DNA of 64,000 nucleotides from assembly GCF_002776695.1 (NCBI RefSeq), contig NZ_LFJC01000003.1, positions 5,514,091 through 5,578,090 of the forward strand. The letters are read 5' to 3'. Both the position numbers and the translations under genes were made by a program. Positions 17,356-24,638 of this stretch are shown here, piece after piece (position 1 is the stretch's first letter; every line of letters begins with the position of its first letter). Origin of the DNA: Bradyrhizobium nitroreducens (GTDB taxonomy: Bacteria; Pseudomonadota; Alphaproteobacteria; Rhizobiales; Xanthobacteraceae). The notes under the pieces are model-generated. The model made no database searches. It was not told the origin of the DNA and saw only the letters and a list, made by a program, of their open reading frames with translations.

Positions 17356-18507
17356 ATGGCGCAAATCGAGCTTTCCACGATCCGCAAATCCTTCGACGGG
17401 ACCGACGTCCTGAAAGGCATCGATTTCCGGATCGAGGACGGCGAGTTCATCTCGCTGGTCGGTCCTTCCGGCTGCGGCAAGTCGACCCTGCTCCGCATCA
17501 TCGCCGGGCTGGAGCCGCAGAATTCCGGCCAGGTCCATATCGACGGCCGCCCCGTCGACGGCATTCGCCCGAGCGCGCGCAACCTCGCGATGGTCTTCCA
17601 GTCCTATGCGCTCTATCCGCATTTGAGTACCTTCGACAACATCGCGGTGCCGCTGCGGATGCGGCGCCTTTCCGCGATCGAACGGCTGCCGCTGCTCGGC
17701 CCGCTGCTGCCGGGCCGGCGCGCCAAGGAACGGACCATCCGCGCCGACATCACGGCGATCGCCGAGCAGCTCGACATCGCGCCATTGCTGCGGCGCAAGC
17801 CAGGGCAATTGTCCGGCGGACAGCGGCAACGCGTCGCAGTCGGACGCGCCATGGTGCGCGAGCCCCGCGCCTTCCTGTTCGACGAACCGCTCTCCAACCT
17901 CGACGCGAAGCTGCGTGTCCACATGCGCGCCGAGCTCGCCGAGCTGCATCGCCGCCTCAAGGCAACGTTCGTCTATGTCACGCACGACCAGGCCGAGGCG
18001 ATGACCATGTCGAGCCGGATCGCCGTCATGATGGCCGGTGAGCTGATTCAGGTCGGGACGCCCGCAGAGATCTACGACGACCCCGGCGACATCCGTGTTG
18101 CCGAATTCATCGGCAGCCCCAAGATCAACATCCTTCCCGGGCGGGTCCGTAAGGACGGCGGCATCGACGTGCTGGGCACCGCTCTGCGGCTTGGGTGTGG
18201 CGCGGCCGCGGGCGACTGCCGTGTCGGCGTGCGTCCGGAGCGGATCGAGCTGGGCGCGGGGCCATTCTCCGGAAGTGTCGTTCATCTGGAAAACCTCGGC
18301 GCCGAGGCCTTCGTGCACCTTGCGATCGAAGGCGCCGGAGCACGCCTGATCGCGCGGCTTGGCGACGTCCGGCAGCTGCCTGCGATGGGCCGTGCCGTCA
18401 CGTTCGGCTTCGCGCCCGACGCGGTGCGGGCTTTCGATCCGGCCGGGAAGCGGATCGAGCTCAGGGTCGAGCAGGCCGAGCGCATCCGTGAGCCCGCCCA
18501 TGTCTGA
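17356..18507 (+). CDS. ABC transporter ATP-binding protein (UgpC/MalK type)
   Basis: ATPase of a carbohydrate-class (CUT1) importer, 383 residues. The Walker A GPSGCGKST, the Q-loop MVFQSYALYPHL, the signature LSGGQRQRVAVGRA, the Walker B FLFDEPLSNLD and the switch VTHDQAEAM are all present. A C-terminal TOBE-type regulatory domain (about 235-383) follows, as in UgpC and MalK. There is a roughly 15-residue insertion with LPLLGPLLPGRR between the Q-loop and signature. The start at 17356 (MAQIELS) has AGGGGA upstream; the longer frame reaching back into the LysR gene is rejected. It is first in the operon and overlaps the next gene by 8 bases. Confidence 0.93.
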   Translation: MAQIELSTIRKSFDGTDVLKGIDFRIEDGEFISLVGPSGCGKSTLLRIIAGLEPQNSGQVHIDGRPVDGIRPSARNLAMVFQSYALYPHLSTFDNIAVPLRMRRLSAIERLPLLGPLLPGRRAKERTIRADITAIAEQLDIAPLLRRKPGQLSGGQRQRVAVGRAMVREPRAFLFDEPLSNLDAKLRVHMRAELAELHRRLKATFVYVTHDQAEAMTMSSRIAVMMAGELIQVGTPAEIYDDPGDIRVAEFIGSPKINILPGRVRKDGGIDVLGTALRLGCGAAAGDCRVGVRPERIELGAGPFSGSVVHLENLGAEAFVHLAIEGAGARLIARLGDVRQLPAMGRAVTFGFAPDAVRAFDPAGKRIELRVEQAERIREPAHV

Positions 18508-19447
18508 CGGCTCCATCACCATCGACGCGGCGATCGTCCCCGCCGGCACCGCAAGGCGGTCGCTGCCGGCGCATGGCAGCCGGCGCACATATTCCGCCTA
18601 CGCGCTGGTGGCGCCGGCCGCCGCGCTCATGCTGGTCATGCTGCTCGGTCCGCTCGCCGGCGTGATCGCCCTCTCCTTCACCGATTATCAGCTGGGCGCG
18701 CCGCACTTCTCCTGGATCGGGCTCGCCAACTACCAGGACCTGTTCGCCGACAAGGTGTTCTGGACCGCGCTGCGCAACACGCTGACCTATGTCGTGGTCG
18801 TGGTGCCCGGCGCCGTGATCGCAGGCCTTGCGATCGCGCTTCTGATCCAGAGCGGCACCAGCCTGCGCAGCCTCTATCGGACCATCTATTTCCTGCCTGT
18901 CATGGCGACCCTGATCGCGATGGCGGTGGTGTGGGAATTCATGCTGCATCCGCAATTCGGTCTGGTGAACGGGCTGTTGCGCGGCGCGGGCCTGCCGGCC
19001 TTCGCCTGGCTGCAGGACCGCAGCACCGCCCTCTATGCGCTGTGCGCGATCGGCATCTGGCAGGCGGTCGGCTTCAACATGGTGCTGTTCCTCGCGGGCC
19101 TCGTCTCCATTCCCAAGCAACTTTACGAGGCGGCCGAAATCGACGGTGCCTCGAGCGGCTGGGCACGCTTCCGCCTCGTGACCTGGCCGATGCTGGGCCC
19201 GGTCACGACCTTCGTCGTCGTGATCTCCGGCATCCGCTCGTTCCAGGTGTTCGACACCGTGCATGTGCTGACCAAGGGCGGCCCGTCGAAATCCACCGAG
19301 GTCCTGATCCACACCATGTACACGGAAGGCTTCGAGTTCTTCCGTTCGGGCTACGCCGCGGCGATCACGGTCGTCTTCCTGGTCTTCGTCCTCGCGCTCA
19401 CGCTGATCAAGTCGAGGCTCGCCGATCGCGGCGTGCATTACACATGA
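18500..19447 (+). CDS. ABC transporter permease (UgpA type)
   Basis: Inner-membrane permease of the CUT1 sugar-class importer, 315 residues, with six predicted helices starting at about residue 30. The EAA loop reads EAAEIDGASSGWARFRLVTWPML, contacting the ATPase. It starts inside the 3' end of the ATPase gene (ATGTCTGA overlap, 18500-18507) and ends overlapping the second permease by 4 bases, so the three are translationally coupled. The N-terminus before the first helix is somewhat long and contains a basic stretch. Confidence 0.92.
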   Translation: MSDGSITIDAAIVPAGTARRSLPAHGSRRTYSAYALVAPAAALMLVMLLGPLAGVIALSFTDYQLGAPHFSWIGLANYQDLFADKVFWTALRNTLTYVVVVVPGAVIAGLAIALLIQSGTSLRSLYRTIYFLPVMATLIAMAVVWEFMLHPQFGLVNGLLRGAGLPAFAWLQDRSTALYALCAIGIWQAVGFNMVLFLAGLVSIPKQLYEAAEIDGASSGWARFRLVTWPMLGPVTTFVVVISGIRSFQVFDTVHVLTKGGPSKSTEVLIHTMYTEGFEFFRSGYAAAITVVFLVFVLALTLIKSRLADRGVHYT

Positions 19448-20280
19448 GCAACACACATTCCGTCACGTTCCGGGCGATCCTGCGCCACGTGCTCCTGATC
19501 GCGGGCGCCGCGCTCATGCTCGCGCCTTTCATCTGGATGATCTCGACCGCGTCCAAGCCGCAGACCGAAATCTTCTCCAGCGAGCTGCATCTGATCCCCC
19601 ACCGGTTCGCGCTGTGGGACAATCTGCGCGAGGCCTTCGCCAAGGCCAATCTGCTGCGCTTCCTGCTCAACGGCGTCATCGTCACGGTCTCGATCTTCGT
19701 GCTGCAGGTCATGGTGGCGCTGCCGGCGGCCTACGCGCTGGCAAAGCTTCGCTTCCTCGGCCGCGAGACGCTGTTCGCCCTGGTCCTGTTCGGGATCCTG
19801 ATCCCGCCGCAGGCGACCGCGATCCCGGTCTTCCTGCTGCTGCACAAGGCCGGCCTGCTCGACAGCTATGCCGCGCTCGTCCTGCCCTTCACGATCTCGG
19901 TGTTCGGCATCTTCCTGATGCGCCAGTTCTTCAAGACCGTGCCCGACGATCTCGTCGATGCCGCGCGCATGGACGGCATCTCCGAGTTCGGCATCGTCTG
20001 GCGGGTGATGCTGCCCGCCGCGATCCCGGCCGTGACCGCGTTCGGCATCTTCTCCGTGGTCGCGCATTGGAACGACTATTTCTGGCCGCTGATCGTGCTC
20101 AACAGCGAGCAATTGCGGACGCCGCCGCTTGCGGTCGCGCATTTCCGCAACAACGAGGCCGGTACCAGCTACGGCCCGCTGATGGCCGCGGCGATGGTGA
20201 TCATCGCGCCGCTCGTGATCGCTTTCCTCTTTGCCCAGCGCCGCTTCATCGAGGGCATCACCCTCACCGGGATCAAGTAA
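19444..20280 (+). CDS. ABC transporter permease (UgpE type)
   Basis: Second CUT1 permease of 278 residues and six helices. The EAA motif is DAARMDGISEFGIVWRVMLP and the C-terminus is RRFIEGITLTGIK, typical of UgpE/MalG proteins. The ATG at 19444 overlaps the stop of the first permease (ATGA). The SD for the next gene (CAGGAG) lies 28 bases downstream of its stop, so the binding protein is part of the same transcript. Confidence 0.92.
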   Translation: MSNTHSVTFRAILRHVLLIAGAALMLAPFIWMISTASKPQTEIFSSELHLIPHRFALWDNLREAFAKANLLRFLLNGVIVTVSIFVLQVMVALPAAYALAKLRFLGRETLFALVLFGILIPPQATAIPVFLLLHKAGLLDSYAALVLPFTISVFGIFLMRQFFKTVPDDLVDAARMDGISEFGIVWRVMLPAAIPAVTAFGIFSVVAHWNDYFWPLIVLNSEQLRTPPLAVAHFRNNEAGTSYGPLMAAAMVIIAPLVIAFLFAQRRFIEGITLTGIK

Positions 20281-20308
20281 CCGCGTCACCTCAAACAGGA
20301 GTCTATCC

Positions 20309-21589
20309 ATGCTGAAGTCCATCATCGCCGCGGCGGCTCTGTCGCTTGCGGCCGGCTCTGCGCTCGCGCAGACCCAGACCGAGATCGTGATGCAGTATCC
20401 GTATCCGGAGCTGTTCACCGAGACCCACAAGCGCATCGCCGATGAGTTCGCCAAGGTGCACCCGGAGATCAAGGTGACGATGCGGGCGCCTTACGAATCC
20501 TACGAGGACGCCACCCAGAAAGTGCTGCGCGAAGCCGTCACCAATCAGATGCCTGATGTCTCCTTCCAGGGCCTGAACCGCATCCGCGTCCTGGTCGACA
20601 AGAACATCCCGGCCCCGCTCGACGGCTACATCGCCGCGGAAAAGGACTTCGACAAGCAGGGCTTCCACCAGGCGATGTACGACATCGGCACCGCCGGCGG
20701 CAAGGTCTACGCCCTTCCCTTCGCGATCTCGCTTCCGATCGTCTACGTCAATCTCGACCTCGTGAAACAGGCCGGCGGCGACGTGAACAATTTGCCGAAG
20801 AGCTGGGACGAGCTGCTCACGCTCGCCAAGAAGATCAAGGCGCTCGGCAACGACACCAACGGCGTCACCTATGCCTGGGACATCACCGGCAACTGGCTGT
20901 GGCAAGCCCCGGTCTTCGCGCGCGGCGGCACCATGCTCAACGCCGACGAGACCAAGGTCGCCTTCGACGGCGTGGAAGGCAAGTTCGCCATCAACATGAT
21001 CGCGCGGCTCGTCAACGAGGGCGGCATGCCCAACCTCGACCAGCCGTCGATGCGCGCGGCGTTCGCGGCCGGCAAGACCGGCTTTCACGTCACCTCGACC
21101 TCGGACCTCAACAAGGTCACGCAGATGACCGGCGGCAAGTTCGCGTTGAAGACGATCCCGTTCCCGGACGTGGCCTCCCCGAACGGCAGGCTGCCGGCCG
21201 GCGGCAACGTCGTGCTGATCCTCGCCAAGGACAAGGCCAAGCGTGACGCCGCCTGGGAAGCGGTGAAGTTCTGGACCGGCCCCAAGGGCGCTGCGATCAT
21301 GGCGGAGACCACCGGCTACATGCCGCCCAACAAGGTCGCCAACGAGGTCTATCTGAAGGACTTCTACGTCAAGAACCCCAACAACTACACCGCGGTCGGC
21401 CAGCTCCCGCTGCTCACCAAATGGTACGCCTTCCCCGGCGACAACGGCCTGAAGATCACCGACGTGATCAAGGATCACCTCAACACGATCGTCTCGGGCG
21501 CCCGCGCCAAGGAGCCCGAGGCCGTTCTCGCCGACATGACGGTGGATGTGCAGAAGCTGCTGCCGAAGACCACCGGCGCCGCGCGCTGA
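20309..21589 (+). CDS. extracellular solute-binding protein (family 1, UgpB-like)
   Basis: Periplasmic receptor of the importer, 426 residues, with a Sec signal peptide ending SALAQTQTE. The family 1 pattern is clear: MQYPYPELFTETHKRIADEF near the N-terminus, NQMPDVSFQGLNRIR, then YALPFAISLPIVYVNLDL and PKSWDELLTLAKK. Together with the two permeases and the ATPase it makes a complete UgpCAEB-like uptake system. The downstream phosphodiesterase suggests a phosphodiester-containing solute such as a glycerophosphodiester, but the binding site cannot be read from sequence. A strong hairpin follows the stop codon. Confidence 0.9.
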   Translation: MLKSIIAAAALSLAAGSALAQTQTEIVMQYPYPELFTETHKRIADEFAKVHPEIKVTMRAPYESYEDATQKVLREAVTNQMPDVSFQGLNRIRVLVDKNIPAPLDGYIAAEKDFDKQGFHQAMYDIGTAGGKVYALPFAISLPIVYVNLDLVKQAGGDVNNLPKSWDELLTLAKKIKALGNDTNGVTYAWDITGNWLWQAPVFARGGTMLNADETKVAFDGVEGKFAINMIARLVNEGGMPNLDQPSMRAAFAAGKTGFHVTSTSDLNKVTQMTGGKFALKTIPFPDVASPNGRLPAGGNVVLILAKDKAKRDAAWEAVKFWTGPKGAAIMAETTGYMPPNKVANEVYLKDFYVKNPNNYTAVGQLPLLTKWYAFPGDNGLKITDVIKDHLNTIVSGARAKEPEAVLADMTVDVQKLLPKTTGAAR

Positions 21590-21608
21590 GCATCACGACA
21601 CCGCCAAC

Positions 21609-21633
21609 CACGGGGCGCCGCCGGCGCCCCGTG
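21609..21633 (+). terminator. perfect intercistronic hairpin after the binding-protein gene
   Basis: An 11-bp perfect stem (CACGGGGCGCC / GGCGCCCCGTG) with a 3-base loop starts 20 bases after the binding-protein stop and 22 bases before the phosphodiesterase start. There is no T-run. It is better seen as an mRNA-stabilising or partially attenuating hairpin that raises the level of binding protein relative to the next gene. Confidence 0.55.
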
Positions 21634-21654
21634 CCGCAGGAACGGGAAAGAACG

Positions 21655-22479
21655 ATGAAGCTGCTTCACTTGAGCGACATTCACCTGACGGCACCCGGCG
21701 CGACCATCGGCGGCCGCGACCCGCGCGCCAATTTCGAGCGGGCGCTGGCGCATGCCCTGAAGGATCACCACGACGCCGAGTTGATGGTGATCACCGGCGA
21801 TCTCTCGGATTGGGGCGATGCCGCCGACTATCACTGGCTCAAGCAGCGCCTCGACGCATATCCGCTGCCGGTCCGGCTGTGCATCGGCAACCATGACCGA
21901 CGCGCCGCCTTCCTCAGCGTCTTCCCCGATCTCGCCGACGACAATGGCTTCGTCCAGGGCATCCACGACACCGCTGCCGGCCGCTGTCTCTTCCTTGATA
22001 CCGCCCATCCCGACACGCATGCCGGCCGCTATTGCGACGATCGCCTCGGCTGGCTCGAGGCACGGCTTGCCGAACATGACGGGCCATTCCTGCTGTTCAT
22101 GCACCACAACCCGATGCCGGTGCATCTGGCCCCGCTCGACCAGATCCGCCTGCTCGACGACGCTCCGTTCCGGCGTCTCGTCGGCCATCACCGGGCAAAA
22201 ATCCGCCACGTCTTCTTCGGCCATTGTCACCTACCGCTTGCCGGCTCGGTCGCAGGCGTTCCGGTCTCGTCGCTGCGCGGCACCAACCATGCGAGCTATC
22301 CGCTGTTCTCCGAGACCAAATTGCTGAGCGCGTCCGACCTGCCGCAGGCCTATGGCGTCGTGTTCTTCGGGGAAGACTATGTGACCGTGCACATGGTGGA
22401 ATACGGCTACGAGGGTCCGATCCGCATCGAAGGTTCGCCCGACTATCAGGCCTGGGATCGCGAGACCATGGTCCGGTGA
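21655..22479 (+). CDS. calcineurin-like phosphodiesterase (GpdQ / cAMP phosphodiesterase class III type)
   Basis: Binuclear metallophosphoesterase of 274 residues with the full set of metal-binding blocks: LSDIHLT (about 5-11), ITGDLSDWGD (about 45-54), IGNHDRRAAF, LLFMHHNPMP and VFFGHCHLPLAG. This set defines the class III phosphodiesterase family that includes GpdQ, which cleaves glycerophosphodiesters. There is no signal peptide, so it acts in the cytosol on imported substrate. It is the last gene of the ABC operon, starting at an ATG with GGGAAAG upstream. The operon logic (import, then hydrolyse a phosphodiester) is inferred. Confidence 0.88.
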   Translation: MKLLHLSDIHLTAPGATIGGRDPRANFERALAHALKDHHDAELMVITGDLSDWGDAADYHWLKQRLDAYPLPVRLCIGNHDRRAAFLSVFPDLADDNGFVQGIHDTAAGRCLFLDTAHPDTHAGRYCDDRLGWLEARLAEHDGPFLLFMHHNPMPVHLAPLDQIRLLDDAPFRRLVGHHRAKIRHVFFGHCHLPLAGSVAGVPVSSLRGTNHASYPLFSETKLLSASDLPQAYGVVFFGEDYVTVHMVEYGYEGPIRIEGSPDYQAWDRETMVR

Positions 22480-22736
22480 CGGGCGAGCGCCGGCCGTTTC
22501 CAGGCGCCTAATCACAAACCCGCGCAGCACTCCTCGGAGAGTCCGCTCCTCCTCTATAGCGGCGCGTTGGCGTCCATCACCCTAGGTCGGAGATGGGCCA
22601 ACGGCCGACGTTCACTAGCCGTCGCTCCTCTCAGGGGACCGTGAGCCCGCCGCCGAAATGCCGCCCATAGTCCTGCGGAAACCGTTCAACGCTAGTTCGG
22701 GCAGGGCTTTAAACGGGGCTTGGGGTCACCCACCTT

Positions 22737-22940
22737 TTAACGCTTATCGGCCTGTCCGTGGTTCGTCCCGCTCTCTGGACCTATATAAATGCCGGTCTTC
22801 ATGCACTGCTTCCACGCAGCGCCGCACCGTTCTGGCTTGACCGCCCTGGATACACAGATAGCCTTGTAATCGGAGCACGACATTGCTTGCGCTGGATATG
22901 ACGCAATGACGATGAGTGCAGCAAAAATAATAGCTTTCAT
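22737..22940 (-). CDS. small secreted Cys-containing protein 1
   Basis: Hypothetical protein of 67 residues. A clear signal peptide (MKAIIFAALIVIASYPAQA) is followed by a mature part of about 48 residues with four cysteines in the pattern C-x6-C-x10-C-x6-C (SCSDYKAIC ... CGAAWKQC). The even cysteine number suggests two disulfides in the periplasm. The start at 22940 has AAGGG 7 bases upstream. It is the most downstream of three consecutive small secreted genes on the minus strand. I do not recognise the family with certainty; similar short exported proteins are common and uncharacterised in Bradyrhizobium. Confidence 0.7.
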   Translation of the reverse strand: MKAIIFAALIVIASYPAQAMSCSDYKAICVSRAVKPERCGAAWKQCMKTGIYIGPESGTNHGQADKR

Positions 22941-23083
22941 TGGTACCCTTTTTGGTTGAAGCCGCAATTAAACGCGACCTTTCGGTCCTTCCAACCTAGC
23001 AAAACGCCCGCCCCAGACCACCGCCCAAAACCCAAACAGTTGAGGCTCTGACCGCAGGATTGCTTGATGGCCGCGCCAACGGA

Positions 23084-23308
23084 CTAGTGGGCAGCTTTCT
23101 CCCTTTTGCGTGACGAGGCAGGAGCTTTACGTCCTGTCCCGGTGACTGGGGTGCTGTTATACCGCGCGCTGTCGTAGCAGCGCTGTCGATCGGGGTTCGG
23201 ATTCATCTGCTGGGAAGTGACCGTGCCACCGCATTCCGTGCCGATCGCGGTAGCGGCCAACGCACGGGAAGCGGTCAAGAGCAGGAGGCAGGCAAGCAGG
23301 CGAGTCAT
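23084..23308 (-). CDS. small secreted protein 2
   Basis: Hypothetical protein of 74 residues with a signal peptide (MTRLLACLLLLTASRALA) and a mature part of about 56 residues containing two cysteines (TECGGTVT ... RQRCYDSARY). The C-terminus is strongly basic (GRKAPASSRKREKAAH). The ribosome binding site is weak. It lies between two other small exported proteins on the same strand, 143 and 63 bases away. No function can be assigned. Confidence 0.6.
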   Translation of the reverse strand: MTRLLACLLLLTASRALAATAIGTECGGTVTSQQMNPNPDRQRCYDSARYNSTPVTGTGRKAPASSRKREKAAH

Positions 23309-23371
23309 TTCAAAAATCTTGGTTGGAAAGCAGCTCGGCTTCCTGGGAGGTAATTTTCCGGTGCTGCGCTG

Positions 23372-23569
23372 CTAGTTGTCGCACTTGCCGGGATTGGCGC
23401 TGCACCACCGGCTCACGGCAGCGCTGTCCCACCCGCGAGCCTTATTCACCGATACACATTGTTCATAGGTGCAAGTTTTCGGCTTGGCCGAGCTCTTGGC
23501 GGGCTTCGGTTGTGACAAGGCCGGAGTCAGCGAAGCGGCCAAAAGAACAACGGCGACGAGAGCTTTCAT
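23372..23569 (-). CDS. small secreted Cys-containing protein 3 (behind a G9 tract)
   Basis: Hypothetical protein of 65 residues. The signal peptide (MKALVAVVLLAASLTPALS) is followed by a basic Pro/Lys linker (QPKPAKSSAKPK) and a compact module with four cysteines: CTYEQC ... VSRWCSANPGKCDN. The TYEQCV...RGW...RWC pattern recurs in short exported proteins of rhizobia, as I recall. The start at 23569 is preceded by AAGGGGGGGGGC, so the ribosome binding site is itself a homopolymer of nine G. The next gene upstream on this strand is the transglutaminase, about 190 bases away, so read-through from that operon is possible. Confidence 0.68.
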   Translation of the reverse strand: MKALVAVVLLAASLTPALSQPKPAKSSAKPKTCTYEQCVSVNKARGWDSAAVSRWCSANPGKCDN

Positions 23570-23570
23570 G

Positions 23571-23579
23571 CCCCCCCCC
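23571..23579 (-). promoter_or_regulatory. G9 homopolymer forming the ribosome binding site
   Basis: Nine consecutive G on the minus strand, preceded by AA and followed by C and the start codon. The tract is both Shine-Dalgarno sequence and spacer, so gain or loss of a G would change spacing and translation efficiency. It is the longest mononucleotide run I noticed in the window. Confidence 0.6.
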
Positions 23580-23759
23580 TTAAGTTGAAAGCTATAGTAG
23601 AATGCATCTTTTCCGTTGACGCAAGCTGGGCTGGTCCACTCCCTCAGGGACATCGCGCTCGCCGACCGAATGTCCCCGATGGATCACAAGCTGCCGACCA
23701 CGTTCAAGCTGGCAGACTTCAGCTTTGCGTTGGTAAGCCGAGGCCTATGCGTACCCGCC

Positions 23760-24638
23760 CTACTCCACCAGCTGCACGTCGACAGCCACCCCGAGCTTCT
23801 GCTTCGGCGAGCCGACGATGATGCCGTCGACCGGCGAGACGTCGGAGAAATCGCGCCCGACCGCAAGCACGATATGGTCGTTGCCGATCAGGAGATCATT
23901 GGTCGGATCGAGATCGACCCAGCCGAGCTCCGCCCCGCACCACAGCGACACCCAGGCATGGGTGGCGTCGGCGCCCTGCAAACGCGGCTGGCCCGCCGGC
24001 GGAATGGTGCGCAAGTATCCGCTGACATAGGCCGCCGGCAGGCCGAGCCCGCGCAGCCCCGCGATCATCACATGGGCGAAGTCCTGGCAGACGCCGTGGC
24101 GCTTGTCGAACACCTCGTTCAGCGGCGTCGAGATCACCGTTGCCTTGGCGTCGTAGCGAAACTGGTTGCGGATACGATGCATCAGATCGACCGCACCTTT
24201 GAGGACGCCAGCGCCCGGTGGAAAGCTCGAAGCCGCATAGGCGCTGACCGGACGCAGCACCGGCACCAGCGGACTCGCGAAGACATAGCCGACCGGCGAG
24301 GCCGGTCCGAGGCTGGTCGCTTCGAAGGCAATGTCGCGAACGCTCTCCCAGGGCGGACTCGCGGCATCGCGCGGCCGCGGCTGACGCGACACCGAGACGC
24401 GCGAGCGCGAATCGATCCGCAAGTTGCGATGCGCGGCCTCGATCACGATGCTCTCGGTCAGCGCACCGAAGAAATCGCGCCGCACATTGCGCTCTGCGGG
24501 GCGCGGGCGGATCTCGACGCTGTGCGAGATCAGCTCCTGGCCGCCGCCGCTGCGCGGCTCCAGCCGCAGCGTACAGCGGGCGAAGCTGACCGGGTTCTCG
24601 TATTCGTAAGTCGTGACGTGACGGATGTCGTAGATCAC
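23760..24638 (-). CDS. transglutaminase-like cysteine peptidase-fold protein
   Basis: Transglutaminase-like protein of 292 residues. An N-terminal beta-rich domain (IYDIRHVTTYEYENPVSFARC) is followed by the papain-like core with the catalytic Cys in HGVCQDFAHVMIAGLRGLGLP (about C183), His in DATHAWVSLW and Asp in GWVDLDPTND. In bacteria this family is usually a peptidase or amide-bond remodelling enzyme. The GTG start at 24638 overlaps the stop of the ATP-grasp gene (GTGA, 24635-24638), so the two are co-translated. It is the last of a three-gene cassette. There is no signal peptide, so it acts in the cytosol with its partners. Confidence 0.9.
   Translation of the reverse strand: MIYDIRHVTTYEYENPVSFARCTLRLEPRSGGGQELISHSVEIRPRPAERNVRRDFFGALTESIVIEAAHRNLRIDSRSRVSVSRQPRPRDAASPPWESVRDIAFEATSLGPASPVGYVFASPLVPVLRPVSAYAASSFPPGAGVLKGAVDLMHRIRNQFRYDAKATVISTPLNEVFDKRHGVCQDFAHVMIAGLRGLGLPAAYVSGYLRTIPPAGQPRLQGADATHAWVSLWCGAELGWVDLDPTNDLLIGNDHIVLAVGRDFSDVSPVDGIIVGSPKQKLGVAVDVQLVE

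Noticed and set aside
22630..22705. Minus-strand end of a reading frame (SVERFPQDYGRHFGGGLTVP then stop)
   Set aside because: It looks like the tail of a lost gene, but I cannot name the family and it is too short to claim. The 22480-22736 gap otherwise shows nothing recognisable.
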